DNA from: Subtercola vilae
GTDB lineage: Bacteria; Actinomycetota; Actinomycetes; Actinomycetales; Microbacteriaceae
Assembly: GCF_004923255.1 (NCBI RefSeq)
Contig: NZ_QYRT01000040.1
Location: 1 to 35,287, forward strand
Reading direction: 5' to 3'
DNA: 35,287 bases
In this document: positions 14,895 to 25,212 of the stretch, one piece after another
How positions within the stretch are numbered: position 1 is the stretch's first letter
Layout of the letters: every line of letters starts with the position of its first letter
Made by a program: the position numbers and the translations under genes
The notes under the pieces: model-generated
Database searches by the model: none
What the model was told of the DNA's origin: nothing
What the model saw: only the letters and a program-made list of their open reading frames with translations

Positions 14895-15656
14895 TCAGCG
14901 CGCGAGGTTGCTCAGCGTGCCGATGCCGTCGACCGAGATCTCCACCGTCTGGCCCGAGACGAATGGCCCCACGCCCGCCGGCGTACCGGTGAGAATCACG
15001 TCTCCGGGCAGGAGCGTGAAGACCCGTGACACGAAGGCCGCGATTTCGGGTATCGAGAAGATCATGTCTTTGATGTTGCCGAGCTGGGTGACGGTGCCGT
15101 CGACGCGAGCCTCGATGCGGGCATCCGACCAGTCGAATTCGGTCTCGATGATCGGGCCGAGGGGGCAGAAGGTGTCGTAGCCCTTCGCCCTCGTCCACTG
15201 CCCGTCGAGCTTCTGGATGTCGCGAGCCGTGACGTCGTTCGCCACCGTGTAGCCGAACACGACATCGGCGTAGTCTTCGGGCCGCACGTTCTTCGCCACG
15301 CTGCCGATGACGATGGCGAGCTCAGCCTCGTGCTCGACCTGGTTGCTGTCGGGCGGCAGCACGATGGTGTCGCCCGGCCCGATGACGCTCGTGTTCGGCT
15401 TCAGAAAGATGATGGGGTGATCGGGCGCTTCGCCGCCCATCTCGCGGGCGTGCTCGGTGTAGTTCTTGCCGATGCACACCACTTTCGAGCGCGGAATGAC
15501 CGGGGCAAGCAGCTTCACTGCCCCGAGCGACACCCGCTCTTCGGTCGTCTCGAAGCCCTGGAACATCGGGTCGCCCGCCAGAACCACCAGCTCGGTGCCG
15601 TCGACGATGCCGAACCGCGGGTCGCCGCCCTCTGTGCTGAACCGTGCAATCTTCAC
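14895..15656 (-). CDS. fumarylacetoacetate-hydrolase (FAH) family protein
   Basis: This encodes 253 residues. KVVCIGKNYTEHAREMG starts the FAH fold. The metal ligands lie in VEHEAELAIVIG (E-x-E) and later in VANDVTARD, and the end LTGTPAGVGP is typical. Family members cleave or decarboxylate acylpyruvates and similar 2-keto acids. The specific substrate is open; oxaloacetate decarboxylase and acylpyruvase are both possible. The same gene lies near gltX and leuB in other actinobacteria (Rv2993c in M. tuberculosis), so the position is conserved rather than accidental. It is 83 bases after ilvE on the same strand. Confidence 0.9.
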   Translation of the reverse strand: MKIARFSTEGGDPRFGIVDGTELVVLAGDPMFQGFETTEERVSLGAVKLLAPVIPRSKVVCIGKNYTEHAREMGGEAPDHPIIFLKPNTSVIGPGDTIVLPPDSNQVEHEAELAIVIGSVAKNVRPEDYADVVFGYTVANDVTARDIQKLDGQWTRAKGYDTFCPLGPIIETEFDWSDARIEARVDGTVTQLGNIKDMIFSIPEIAAFVSRVFTLLPGDVILTGTPAGVGPFVSGQTVEISVDGIGTLSNLAR

Positions 15657-15739
15657 GTGAGTGTCTTTCGTTGATGATGCGGCGAACGGGGGTCGGGCGC
15701 GGGCTCAGACGCACAGGCGGCGGGCCCGTGAAGCCCGGC

Positions 15740-16858
15740 TCAGGCGAGGCGCGTGAGCCAGTTGTGGCGGTCAGGCACGCGGCCGTACTGAATGTCGGTG
15801 AGCTCCTGGCGCAGCGACATGGTCAGTTCGCCGGCGGGCGCGCCCGCGGTGCCGAGCGCGAAGTCGTCGGCCAGCAGCTGGGCGACGGGCGTGATGACGG
15901 CAGCGGTTCCGCAGGCGAAGACTTCGACGATGTCACCGGATGCCGAGCCTTCCTTCCACTCCTCGATGCTGACGCGGCGGAGCTCCACGTTGTGACCACG
16001 GTCGCGGGCGAGCTGCATGATGCTGTCGCGGGTGATGCCCGCGAGAATGGAATCGCTCTCGGGCGTGACGAGCGTGCCGTCTTTGTAGACGAGGAAGAGG
16101 TTCATGCCGCCGAGCTCTTCGAGGTATTTGCCCTCCTGCGAGTCGAGGAAGAGCACCTGCGCGCAGCCCTTCTCATAGGCGAGCTCTTGCGGCAGCAGCG
16201 AGGAAGCGTAGTTGCCGCCGGTTTTGGCTGCACCCATTCCGCCGTGGCCGGCGCGGTTGAACTCGGTCGAGAGCCAGATGTTCACGGGGGTGACCCCACC
16301 CGTGAAGTAGGCGCCGGCGGGCGAGGCGATGAGGTAGTAGCCCACCTTCTGGGCCGACCGCACGCCGAGAAAGCTCTCGGTTGCCATCATGAACGGGCGG
16401 AGATAGAGGCTCGTCTCCGCGGCGTCGGGCACCCACGACGCATCGACCGCGACGAGCTGCTTGAGCGACTCGATGAAGTCTTCGGTCGAGAGCGGCGGCA
16501 ACGCGAGGCGGGCGGCCGAGCGCTGCAGGCGGGCGGCGTTCGCCTCGGGCCGAAAAGTGTAAATGGCGCCGTCGGCGTGACGATAGGCCTTCAGGCCCTC
16601 GAAGATCTCTTGCGCGTAGTGGAAGACCGACGCGGCCGGGTCGAGCGAGATGGGCCCGTACGGCAGAACCTGGGCCTCGTGCCAGCCACCGGCGAGGGTC
16701 CACTCGATCGAGACCATGTGGTCGGTGAAGTGCTTGCCAAAACCGGGGTCGGCGAGGATGGCCTCGCGCTCGGCTGTGGCCCGGGCATCCGTCGACGGGG
16801 TCAGAGCGAATGAGAGCGGAAAACCGGTGGTGGCGGGGGTCGGTGCGGTCGTGGTCAT
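15740..16858 (-). CDS. ilvE: branched-chain amino acid aminotransferase
   Basis: This encodes 372 residues. It catalyses the last step of valine, leucine and isoleucine synthesis, using glutamate and PLP. It is a class IV aminotransferase of the larger, type II form: QEIFEGLKAYR, LYLRPFMMATE, and the PLP lysine in AAKTGGNYASSLLPQ (Lys212). The ELGGMNLF and GITRDSIMQLA motifs follow. ATG 16858 has AAGGA six bases upstream and starts only 8 bases after leuB, so the two form an operon. Confidence 0.97.
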   Translation of the reverse strand: MTTTAPTPATTGFPLSFALTPSTDARATAEREAILADPGFGKHFTDHMVSIEWTLAGGWHEAQVLPYGPISLDPAASVFHYAQEIFEGLKAYRHADGAIYTFRPEANAARLQRSAARLALPPLSTEDFIESLKQLVAVDASWVPDAAETSLYLRPFMMATESFLGVRSAQKVGYYLIASPAGAYFTGGVTPVNIWLSTEFNRAGHGGMGAAKTGGNYASSLLPQELAYEKGCAQVLFLDSQEGKYLEELGGMNLFLVYKDGTLVTPESDSILAGITRDSIMQLARDRGHNVELRRVSIEEWKEGSASGDIVEVFACGTAAVITPVAQLLADDFALGTAGAPAGELTMSLRQELTDIQYGRVPDRHNWLTRLA

Positions 16859-16866
16859 CGTGTTCC

Positions 16867-17997
16867 TTACGAAACGAGGGCTGCCGAGGCAGCAAGCTGG
16901 GAGACGATGGCGTCGCCCACGGCGGCAGTGGTGCGGGCCGTGGGTGCGTCGACGTCGGCGGAGGGGGAATCGGCGGTGGCGGCAGCAACGCGTGCCGCCC
17001 GGTCGGCAAGATCGGTGGTCACCGCGGCGCGAACCCTCGTCGCCGCCTCTGCCATACCCTGCTGGTCGAGGAGAAGCGCTACCGAGAGAATCGCGGCCGT
17101 GGGGTCGGCGATCTGCTGGCCAGCAATGTCGGGAGCGGAACCGTGAACCGGCTCGAACATGCTGGGGAAGGCGCCAGACGGGTTGATGTTGCCCGAGGCT
17201 GCCAGACCGATGCCGCCGCTGATTGCGCCGGCCAGGTCGGTGAGAATGTCGCCGAAGAGGTTGTCTGTGACGATGGTGTCGAACTTAGCAGGGTTTGTGA
17301 CGAAGAAGATCGTTGCAGCGTCGACGTGCAGGTAGTCGACCGCCACATCGGGGTAGTCGGCGGCGACCGCCGTGACCGTGCGCTGCCACAGGCTGCCCGA
17401 GAAAACGAGCACGTTGGTCTTGTGCACGAGGGTGAGCTTCTTGCGCGGGCGGCTGGCTGCCAGCTCGAAGGCAAACCGAACGACACGTTCGACACCGTAC
17501 GCCGTGTTGACCGACACTTCGTTGGCGATTTCGTGCGGTGTTCCCGCGCGAATGACGCCGCCGTTGCCGACGTACGGGCCCTCGGTGCCTTCTCGCACAA
17601 CCACGAAGTCGACTTCTCCGGGGTTGCTCAGCGGGCTCGTCACCCCGGGGTAGATGGTGGTGGGCCGCAGGTTCACGTAGTGGTCGAGCGAGAACCGCAG
17701 CTTCAGCAGCAGCCCACGCTCGATGTTGGCGTCTTTCAGGCGCGGGTCGCCGGGCACGCCGCCCACGGCGCCCAGCAGAATGGCGTCGTGTGAGGCGATG
17801 GATGCGAGGTCTGCGTCGGTCAGCACGTCGCCGGTCTCGAGAAAACGGGCCGCCCCGAGCGAGAAGTGTGTCTTCTCGACGGTGACGCCCGACGGGTCGG
17901 CGGCGACGACCGCGTCGAGAACCTTCAGCGCCTCGGCAATGACCTCGGGGCCGATGCCGTCTCCGGGAATGACGGCAAGGCGGATGACGCGAGACAT
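16867..17997 (-). CDS. leuB: 3-isopropylmalate dehydrogenase
   Basis: This encodes 376 residues. It oxidatively decarboxylates 3-isopropylmalate to 2-ketoisocaproate in leucine synthesis, using NAD and a divalent metal. [18 protein letters not shown] at the N-terminus, [40 protein letters not shown] and [17 protein letters not shown] are diagnostic. The C-terminal 40 residues are Ala/Thr-rich and longer than usual. ATG 17997 follows GGAG at 7 bases. It forms an operon with ilvE. Confidence 0.97.
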   Translation of the reverse strand: MSRVIRLAVIPGDGIGPEVIAEALKVLDAVVAADPSGVTVEKTHFSLGAARFLETGDVLTDADLASIASHDAILLGAVGGVPGDPRLKDANIERGLLLKLRFSLDHYVNLRPTTIYPGVTSPLSNPGEVDFVVVREGTEGPYVGNGGVIRAGTPHEIANEVSVNTAYGVERVVRFAFELAASRPRKKLTLVHKTNVLVFSGSLWQRTVTAVAADYPDVAVDYLHVDAATIFFVTNPAKFDTIVTDNLFGDILTDLAGAISGGIGLAASGNINPSGAFPSMFEPVHGSAPDIAGQQIADPTAAILSVALLLDQQGMAEAATRVRAAVTTDLADRAARVAAATADSPSADVDAPTARTTAAVGDAIVSQLAASAALVS

Positions 17998-18051
17998 AGG
18001 GGCTCCAACGCTGGACGAGTGTGTGCCTCCCAGATTACCAACTCGGGCGGG

Positions 18052-19596
18052 TCAGCCGCGGGCTTTGCGGAGGGTGACGAGCGCGAGGATGGTCGCCGCC
18101 ACCATGAGCGCCGCCCCGATGGCCGACGTGGTGACCACTCCGCTGTCGAACGCGTTGCGCGCCGAGTGCAGCAGCACCTGGCCGAGGCTCCACGGGAGCT
18201 CGTTCGAGACGCTCACCGCTCCCCCGAGGGTCTCGCTGGCGGCCGTCGCCTGCGTGTCTGAGAGCCCGAGCGGCAGCACAACTCCCGACCGATAGAACGC
18301 GGTCAGAATACTGCCCAGCACCGCGGTGCCGAGCACGGCACCGAGTTCGTACGCCGTCTCGGAGACAGCCGAGGCGGCCCCGGCCTTGTTCTCGGGAACC
18401 ACGGAGATGATCAGGTCGTTCGAGATCGTCTCGGCCGCGCCGATACCGAGGGCGAGCACCGCGAACGCGATCGACAGGGTCGCCGCGCTGGCGTGCTGCC
18501 CGGTGAGCATCACGATGATGTAGGCCACCGCTGACAACGCGAGCCCGAGAGCCACGACGATGCTGGGTTTCACCCGCCGAACGACGGGCACCACGGCGAG
18601 GCCGGCCACAACCATGACGATGAGGCCGGGCACCAGCGCGAGGGCGGCATCCAGTGGCGACAGCCCCAGCACCAGCTGGAGGTGCTGCGACACGAAGAAT
18701 AGGAAGCCCACCAGCGCCACGACGCTGAGCAGGTTCACGAGCACCGCGCCCGTGAAGGCGCCCACGCGGAACAGGCGCATGTCGAGCATGGGGTTCTCGC
18801 GCCCCAGCTGGCGCCGCACGAAGGCGAAGCCGGCCGCGAGCCCGAGCGCCACCAGGCCGAGCGCTGCGAACGAGAAGCCCTCTGTGGCCACCTGCTTGAT
18901 GGCGAACACGATGGGAACGATCATCACCAGCGAAAGGCCGATGCTGACGAGGTCGAGCGGGCCCGGGGTGGGGTCTTTCGACTCGGGAATGACGAGCGGG
19001 GCGAGAATCAGCAGCGGAATCAGTACCGGCACCGCGATGAGAAACACCGATCCCCACCAGAAGTGCTCGAGCAGCACACCGCCCACGATAGGGCCGAGGG
19101 CCGCGCCGGCGGCGAAACCGGCCGCCCAGATGGCGATGGCGAGGCGGCGCTGGCGGCGGTCGGCGAAGATCGTGCGGAGCAGGCTGAGGGTCGACGGCAT
19201 GAGCATGGCGCCGAAGAAGGCGAGCCCCGCGCGGGCGGCGATCAGCAGCTCGGCGGTGGGGGCGAAGGCCGCGACCATTGAGAGCGCTCCGAAACCGACG
19301 GCGCCGATGAGCAGCAGCTTGCGACGGCCGACGCGGTCGCCGAGGTTGCCCATGGCCACGAGCAGGCCGGCGAGCACGAGGGGGTAGGTGTCGATCATCC
19401 AGAGCTGCGCGGCGGCGCTCGGGTGCAGCGTCTCGGAGATGACCGGCAGCGCGAAGCTCAGCACGGTGTTGTCGATCGACACGAGCAGAACCGGCAGCAT
19501 GAGCACGGCGAGCGCGAGCCAGCCGCGAGCGCCGACGCGGAGGTCGGGCGTGCCGGTGCCGGTCGCTAGCGAACGGGTGGAGGTGGAGCTGGACAT
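18052..19596 (-). CDS. MFS drug exporter, DHA2 (EmrB/QacA) family
   Basis: This encodes 514 residues, with about 14 hydrophobic segments. After a cytoplasmic N-terminus, GWLALAVLMLPVLLVSIDNT is helix 1, and GNLGDRVGRRKLLLIGAVGF is the MFS loop 2-3 signature (GxxxDRxGRR). Proton-driven export of lipophilic drugs or dyes is typical; the substrate cannot be deduced. Its promoter contains a palindrome and lies opposite a TetR gene, so it is probably induced by its own substrates. It is unrelated to the surrounding biosynthesis genes. Confidence 0.93.
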   Translation of the reverse strand: MSSSTSTRSLATGTGTPDLRVGARGWLALAVLMLPVLLVSIDNTVLSFALPVISETLHPSAAAQLWMIDTYPLVLAGLLVAMGNLGDRVGRRKLLLIGAVGFGALSMVAAFAPTAELLIAARAGLAFFGAMLMPSTLSLLRTIFADRRQRRLAIAIWAAGFAAGAALGPIVGGVLLEHFWWGSVFLIAVPVLIPLLILAPLVIPESKDPTPGPLDLVSIGLSLVMIVPIVFAIKQVATEGFSFAALGLVALGLAAGFAFVRRQLGRENPMLDMRLFRVGAFTGAVLVNLLSVVALVGFLFFVSQHLQLVLGLSPLDAALALVPGLIVMVVAGLAVVPVVRRVKPSIVVALGLALSAVAYIIVMLTGQHASAATLSIAFAVLALGIGAAETISNDLIISVVPENKAGAASAVSETAYELGAVLGTAVLGSILTAFYRSGVVLPLGLSDTQATAASETLGGAVSVSNELPWSLGQVLLHSARNAFDSGVVTTSAIGAALMVAATILALVTLRKARG

Positions 19597-19628
19597 GACG
19601 TTTCCTGGCAGATTGTGGGTGAGACTTT

Positions 19629-19657
19629 AGTATACCGTCCAGTCGGTACAGTAGCAA
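19629..19657 (-). promoter_or_regulatory. promoter of the exporter with an embedded operator
   Basis: On the minus strand, -35 TTGCTA (19652-19657) and -10 TATACT (19629-19634) are separated by exactly 17 bases. Within the spacer lies the palindrome TACCG-N6-CGGTA (19633-19648), a classic TetR-type operator that would block RNA polymerase. The ATG is 32 bases after the -10, behind AGGAAA. Confidence 0.8.
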
Positions 19658-19720
19658 GCTTCTGGATGCTCGGCCCGCGTCACCCGCACCCTCAGACGCC
19701 CGGGGGAGGCCGGCCCTCTG

Positions 19721-19726
19721 TACGAT
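19721..19726 (+). promoter_or_regulatory. -10 element for a leaderless TetR transcript
   Basis: TACGAT ends 6 bases before the TetR ATG (19733), so transcription would start at or next to the A of the ATG. No ribosome-binding site is present. The -35 is poor. Confidence 0.45.
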
Positions 19727-19732
19727 GAACTC

Positions 19733-20278
19733 ATGCCTTCCGCGCCCTCCGCTCGTGATCGGGTGCTCGACGCATTCGAGAACATCCTCATCACGCAGGG
19801 CGAACGTACGGCCACTCTCGATGCCGTCGCAGCCGAAGCGGGCGTCAGTAAGGGCGGCCTGCTCTACCATTTCGGGTCGAAAGACGCGCTCGTCGAGGGC
19901 CTGATCGACCGGCTCGGGGCACTCGTGGTCGACGACCTCACGAACATCCGCACTGCCCCGGCCGGCGTGGTCGACTACTTCCTTCGCAGCTCGGTCAACA
20001 CCGAGAGCCCGCTCGACCGGGCCATCATCGCGGCAACGCGCCTCGCGCAGGGCTCACAGCCCAAGGCGCAGGAGGCGCTCAAGTCGATGCAGCGGGCCTG
20101 GTTCGATGTCGTGAACGAGGCCGTCGGCGACGAAGCGGTCGCCCGCACCATCATGCTCGTGAGCGACGGCCTCTACTACAACTCGGCCCTGCTGCCCACG
20201 GCCCTCAGCGAAACCTCGAACCGCGCCCTCGCAAACATGGACGAGCTCGTCGCGATGGTCTCCCGCCTCACCCGCTGA
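19733..20278 (+). CDS. TetR-family regulator of the divergent exporter
   Basis: This encodes 181 residues. RDRVLDAFENILITQGERTA leads into TLDAVAAEAGVSKGGLLYHF, a standard TetR helix-turn-helix with GLLYHFGSKDAL. The rest is an all-helical ligand domain. It is short for the family but complete. The palindrome in the exporter promoter, 90 bases away, is the likely binding site. It is probably a drug-responsive repressor. Confidence 0.92.
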   Translation: MPSAPSARDRVLDAFENILITQGERTATLDAVAAEAGVSKGGLLYHFGSKDALVEGLIDRLGALVVDDLTNIRTAPAGVVDYFLRSSVNTESPLDRAIIAATRLAQGSQPKAQEALKSMQRAWFDVVNEAVGDEAVARTIMLVSDGLYYNSALLPTALSETSNRALANMDELVAMVSRLTR

Positions 20279-20393
20279 CGGCGCTCACCTCGCCGCTTCA
20301 GGGTCGTTCGCCCCTCTCGCTGGCGCCCTGCAGCCACACCACCGCAGAGGGCCAACCACCGCGGCCAGCTGCAGTTCGGCGAAGCCGCAACCG

Positions 20394-21983
20394 CTACGCG
20401 GTGACGTCGATCTCGGTCAGCACGTCGGCGTCGATGGCCACGCGCACCCGCTCGAGCAGGCTCTCGGGCGCCGGCGAGTCGATGGTGAGAACGCTGAGCG
20501 CCTTGCCACCAGCGGTGGTACGGGCGATCTGCATACCGGCGATGTTGATCGACGCGTCGCCGAACTCTTTGCCGTAGACCGCAACGATGCCGGGGCGGTC
20601 GTCGTAGATCATCACGAGCAGGTGCTCGGCGATGGGAACCTCGACGTCGTACCCGTTGATCTCGACGATCTTCTCGATCTGCTTGGTGCCCGTGAGGGTA
20701 CCCGAGACCGAGATCTGCGTGCCGTCGGCCAGCGCGCCGGTGAGGGTGAGGATGTTGCGGTACTCCTCCGACACCGGGTCGGTGATGAGGCGCACGGTGA
20801 CACCGCGCTGCTCGGCGAGCAGGGGCGCATTGACGTACGACACGGTCTCAGAGACCACGTTCGTGAAGATGCCCTTGAGAGCGGCCAGCTTCAGCACGCT
20901 CACGTCGTAGTTCGCGAGCTCGCCGCGCACGGTGACATCGACGCTCGTGACGGGGCTCGACGCGAGGCCGGAGAACACCTGGCCGAGCTTCTCGAGCAAC
21001 GGGATGCCCGGCCGCACATACGGGTCGATGATGCCGCCCGCCACATTCACGGCGTCGGGAACCAGTTCGCCCGAGAGCGCGAGGCGCACCGACTTCGCAA
21101 CCGACACACCCGCCTTCTCCTGCGCTTCGTCGGTCGACGCGCCGAGGTGCGGCGTGACCACGACGTTCTCGAGCGCGAGCAGCTTCTCGTCTTTCGGCGG
21201 CTCGCTCACGAACACGTCGAGCCCGGCGCCCGCGATGACGTTGGTGCTGAGGGCACGGTAGAGGGCATCTTCGTCGATGAGCCCGCCGCGGGCCACGTTC
21301 ACGATGAAGGCCGTCGGCTTCATGAGCGCGAGCTGGGCGTCGCTGATCATGCCCGTGGTCTCGGGGGTCTTCGGCATGTGAATGGTGATGAAGTCGCTCT
21401 GGGCGAGCAGTTCATCCAGTGTCAGAAGGGTCACGCCGAGCTGCTGGGCGCGCGCCGACGTCACGTAGGGGTCATACGCCACCACGTTGGTGCCGAACGC
21501 CTGCATGCGGGCTGTGATGAGCGCACCGATGCGACCGAGGCCGATGATGCCCACGGTCTTCTCGTAGATCTCGACGCCGGTGTACTTCGACCGCTTCCAC
21601 TGCCCCTGCGCGAGCGCGTTGTGCGCCGCGGGAATGTGGCGCGCCAGGCTCAGGATGTGGCCGACCGTCAGCTCGGCGGCCGAGATGATGTTCGACGTGG
21701 GAGCGTTGACGACCATGACGCCGGCGGTCGTTGCAGCCTTGATGTCGACGTTGTCGAGGCCGACGCCGGCGCGCGCTATGACCTTCAGGTTCGGCGCTGC
21801 CGCGATGGCTTCAGCGTCGACCTTTGTAGCCGAACGCACCAGGATGGCGTCGGCGGTGGCGAGCGCTGCCAGCAGCGCCGGGCGGTCGGTACCGTCGACG
21901 TTGACCACGTCGAAGTCGGGGCCGAGAGCCTCGACGGTGGCAGGAGAAAGTTCTTCGGCGATCAACACGACCGGTTTAGACAC
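20394..21983 (-). CDS. serA: D-3-phosphoglycerate dehydrogenase
   Basis: This encodes 529 residues from GTG, with AAGGA about 10 bases upstream. It catalyses the first step of serine synthesis. The substrate domain is followed by the NAD Rossmann motif GIIGLGRIGALI, VNVARGGLIDEDAL with the active-site arginine, GAGLDVFVSEPP, and TPHLGAST with the catalytic histidine. The C-terminal half holds the intervening (ASB) domain and an ACT domain (LLVMIYDDRPGIVAVYG) for serine feedback, so it is the long, type I form. It stands alone, convergent with the TetR gene. The 115 bases between them show no clear terminator. Confidence 0.97.
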   Translation of the reverse strand: MSKPVVLIAEELSPATVEALGPDFDVVNVDGTDRPALLAALATADAILVRSATKVDAEAIAAAPNLKVIARAGVGLDNVDIKAATTAGVMVVNAPTSNIISAAELTVGHILSLARHIPAAHNALAQGQWKRSKYTGVEIYEKTVGIIGLGRIGALITARMQAFGTNVVAYDPYVTSARAQQLGVTLLTLDELLAQSDFITIHMPKTPETTGMISDAQLALMKPTAFIVNVARGGLIDEDALYRALSTNVIAGAGLDVFVSEPPKDEKLLALENVVVTPHLGASTDEAQEKAGVSVAKSVRLALSGELVPDAVNVAGGIIDPYVRPGIPLLEKLGQVFSGLASSPVTSVDVTVRGELANYDVSVLKLAALKGIFTNVVSETVSYVNAPLLAEQRGVTVRLITDPVSEEYRNILTLTGALADGTQISVSGTLTGTKQIEKIVEINGYDVEVPIAEHLLVMIYDDRPGIVAVYGKEFGDASINIAGMQIARTTAGGKALSVLTIDSPAPESLLERVRVAIDADVLTEIDVTA

Positions 21984-22059
21984 GAAAGTGATTCCTTACG
22001 ATGAGGCGCCGGCGGCGGGCTCGCGGGCGAGGTAGCCCCTCAACTTTAGCGCCAATGAC

Positions 22060-22458
22060 CTACGACGGAATGACGAACGGCACGATGCCGCGGTAGACGC
22101 TCTGCAGGTCGAGTGTGATGACCGCCGCGACCGCGAACCCCACGAGGAAGACGAGAAGGGCCGAGCCTGTGCGCATCCGTCGGGTCGCCCACAGAATGAG
22201 GGCGTAGACGACGATGGGCGCCGCGACAAGACCGATCAGGGCGCCGAGTGCGTTTGCGGGCATCGCAACGTCGACCGAGGCGAACGACTGGGTGAGCCCG
22301 ATGAGGTTCGACAGGGCCTCGAACACGTCGACCGCGAACAGGAACGCGAAGACGGTCGCGACGATCCAGCCGGCCCGCCCGCGCACGCGCTTCGTCGGCG
22401 CCGCCGGAGCAGACGCGGGCAGCACGGGCTCAGGCGCCGCTGCAGATTCTGACGTCAC
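22060..22458 (-). CDS. small membrane protein of unknown function
   Basis: This encodes 132 residues. An Ala/Pro-rich, positively charged N-terminus is followed by three hydrophobic helices (about 30-52, 67-88 and 98-117). No known motif is seen. It starts 6 bases after the neighbouring membrane-protein gene on the same strand, so the two are probably made together and may interact. It ends in front of serA, perhaps sharing its transcript. Confidence 0.75.
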   Translation of the reverse strand: MTSESAAAPEPVLPASAPAAPTKRVRGRAGWIVATVFAFLFAVDVFEALSNLIGLTQSFASVDVAMPANALGALIGLVAAPIVVYALILWATRRMRTGSALLVFLVGFAVAAVITLDLQSVYRGIVPFVIPS

Positions 22459-22464
22459 AATCGC

Positions 22465-23103
22465 CTACTTTCCGGTGAGAAACGGCCAGGGAACCAGCAC
22501 GACAACCCCCAGGATGAGCCAGATCAGCCGCACCGCCACCCGCCGCCGGGCCGCCAACAGCAGCGTGACGATGAACCACAGCGCCGGCGCCGCGATGGCA
22601 AGCACACCCTGCAGGTTCTGCACGATCTCCGCGAGCCCGGTGGGCGCGAGAGGGTTGCGAATGAACACGACGAGCCAACCCACCGTGTAGAGCAGAAGGA
22701 TTCCGCCGATGATGCCGAACGTGATGAGAGCAGCCGAGCTCAGCTGCCGGCCGTCGGCTTCTGCGGCAGCGAGGTCGTCGTCGGCGGCAGCATCTCGCTC
22801 GGCCTCGACCTGCGTGGCCCGCGCGCTCGCCACGGCCTCGGCGTTGGCGGCGCTGGCTTTCTCGTCGGGTACGGCTCTGGATGCCCAGCGGGGGCCCTTT
22901 CGGCTCTCATGCTGCAGCCCCACGCCCGACACCGCGGCCCCCGTCGACGAGATGAACGGGTCTTCACCCGGCCCCGAACGCGTGCCCGACTTCTCGGCCT
23001 CCGACAGCTCGTCATCGTCGATGCCCGACGGTTCGCCCTCGACGTAGGTCGGGTCGTTCTGGTCACCCCAACTGAGTGCGTCGTCGAAGGGATCACGGGC
23101 CAT
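22465..23103 (-). CDS. membrane protein with acidic N-terminal domain
   Basis: This encodes 212 residues from ATG 23103 (MARDPFDDALSWGD...). The first 120 residues are acidic, low-complexity and Ala/Glu-rich, probably disordered. Three hydrophobic segments follow (about 122-147, 158-178 and 188-206), separated by a loop with RNPLAPTGLAEIVQ. The N-terminal DDALSWGD-DPTY pattern is one I recall from conserved proteins of Microbacteriaceae, but the role is unknown. Its -10 element stands 6 bases before the ATG. Confidence 0.8.
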   Translation of the reverse strand: MARDPFDDALSWGDQNDPTYVEGEPSGIDDDELSEAEKSGTRSGPGEDPFISSTGAAVSGVGLQHESRKGPRWASRAVPDEKASAANAEAVASARATQVEAERDAAADDDLAAAEADGRQLSSAALITFGIIGGILLLYTVGWLVVFIRNPLAPTGLAEIVQNLQGVLAIAAPALWFIVTLLLAARRRVAVRLIWLILGVVVLVPWPFLTGK

Positions 23104-23109
23104 GTCACC

Positions 23110-23139
23110 AGAATACCGCTCCCCAACGATCACTACGAT
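23110..23139. promoter_or_regulatory. divergent leaderless promoter pair
   Basis: On the minus strand TATTCT (23110-23115) lies 6 bases before ATG 23103. On the plus strand TACGAT (23134-23139) lies 6 bases before ATG 23146. The intergenic region is only 42 bases, so the -35 region of each overlaps the -10 of the other. Competing, leaderless transcription is likely. Confidence 0.5.
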
Positions 23140-23145
23140 TGACGC

Positions 23146-23523
23146 ATGGCAGCTGTCGACTATTTCATCACCGGCGACCACGAGGCGGCCCGCGGTCTCC
23201 TCGCGCAGATCATGCAGGGTCAGGGCTTCGAGGTCACCGCCTCACCGCTCGGCGGCTGGAATGTGACCCGTGGCAGCGTGGGCGCGACGGTCTGGCTCGG
23301 CGCCTTCGCCGGCCGCGACAAGCAACGCCTCGAGTACACCATGCAGTTCTTCGACAGCGACGGGATGCTCGTGGCTCGCCTCGCCCGCACGAGTGGTGCC
23401 GGCGCGCTCGGCGGTGCCATCGGTGTCTCGCGTTCGGCGTCTGTCTTCACCGAACTCGATCAGGCCATCGGACAAGACCTCACAAACCGCGGCCTCCTCG
23501 CCAACGCCCTGCACCACCCCTGA
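23146..23523 (+). CDS. small conserved protein of unknown function
   Basis: This encodes 125 residues. MAAVDYFITGDHEAARGLLA leads into a two-strand motif (GFEVTASPLGGWNVTRGS) and a Gly/Ala-rich patch (GAGALGGAIGVS). It is soluble, and no known domain is seen. The gene has codon use like its neighbours, a credible start and a strong terminator behind it, so it is probably real. Confidence 0.75.
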   Translation: MAAVDYFITGDHEAARGLLAQIMQGQGFEVTASPLGGWNVTRGSVGATVWLGAFAGRDKQRLEYTMQFFDSDGMLVARLARTSGAGALGGAIGVSRSASVFTELDQAIGQDLTNRGLLANALHHP

Positions 23524-23558
23524 CCCGCTCGCCCGAACTGCGAGCGGTGCGGAGACAG

Positions 23559-23593
23559 CGATAGCCGGCACTCCGAAGGAGTACCGGCTATCG
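23559..23593. terminator. strong bidirectional terminator between convergent genes
   Basis: GATAGCCGG (23560-23568) pairs with CCGGCTATC (23584-23592), and ACTCC (23570-23574) with GGAGT (23578-23582) across a GAA loop. One C-A mismatch separates the two stems. It lies between the stops of the 125-residue gene and ilvC. It has no T-run. Confidence 0.75.
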
Positions 23594-23614
23594 ACGAGAC
23601 GGGAGAGCTGAGGA

Positions 23615-24661
<1,047 letters not shown>

Positions 24662-24699
24662 TTATTTTCTGCGGGTGGAGAACGAAAAGAGGTAAAAGA

Positions 24700-25209
24700 T
24701 CAGTTCTTGAAGATGCGCTCGGTGATCGACTTGCTGCCACGCCCGATGGCGAGCAGACCCGATTGGGCGATCTCTTTGATGCCGTATGGTTCGACGACCC
24801 GGAGGAACGCGTTCGTCTTACCGGTGTCGCCCGTCACTTCAATGACCAGGGCATCCGACGAGACATCGACGACGCGCGCCCGAAAGAGGTTCACAGCCTC
24901 GAGCACGTGCGAGCGGGTCGAGTTGTCGACCCGCACCTTCACGAGCAGGTGTTCACGCTGCACCGACTGGGTTGTGTCGAGTTCGACGATCTTGATGACG
25001 TTGACCAGCTTGTTGAGCTGCTTCGTCACTTGCTCGAGCGGCAACTCTTCGACATCGACGACCACAGTGATGCGCGACAGGCCGTCGATCTCGCTCTTGC
25101 CGACGGCGAGCGACTCGATGTTGAAGCCGCGACGGGCGAACAGCCCGGCAACGCGGGTCAGAAGGCCCGGTTTGTCTTCGACAAGCAGGGAAAGAACGTG
25201 GTGACTCAT
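24700..25209 (-). CDS. ilvN: acetolactate synthase regulatory (small) subunit
   Basis: This encodes 169 residues. An N-terminal ACT domain (HHVLSLLVEDKPGLLTRVAG to RRGFNIESLAVG) is followed by the C-terminal ACT-like part of the long-form small subunit. It binds valine and gives the large subunit feedback control. The start is 3 bases after the ilvB stop, with GAGGAG upstream, so it is coupled to ilvB. Confidence 0.96.
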   Translation of the reverse strand: MSHHVLSLLVEDKPGLLTRVAGLFARRGFNIESLAVGKSEIDGLSRITVVVDVEELPLEQVTKQLNKLVNVIKIVELDTTQSVQREHLLVKVRVDNSTRSHVLEAVNLFRARVVDVSSDALVIEVTGDTGKTNAFLRVVEPYGIKEIAQSGLLAIGRGSKSITERIFKN

Positions 25210-25212
25210 GGT

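Noticed and set aside
15644-16813. 389-codon frame antisense to ilvE
   Set aside because: Shadow frame, with no motif or plausible start.
18035-19870. 611-codon minus-strand frame over the exporter
   Set aside because: It is out of frame with the MFS gene. The translation is almost entirely Arg/Ala/His, while the MFS frame has perfect membrane helices.
20622-22004. 460-codon frame antisense to serA
   Set aside because: Shadow of serA in a GC-rich gene, with no recognisable domain.
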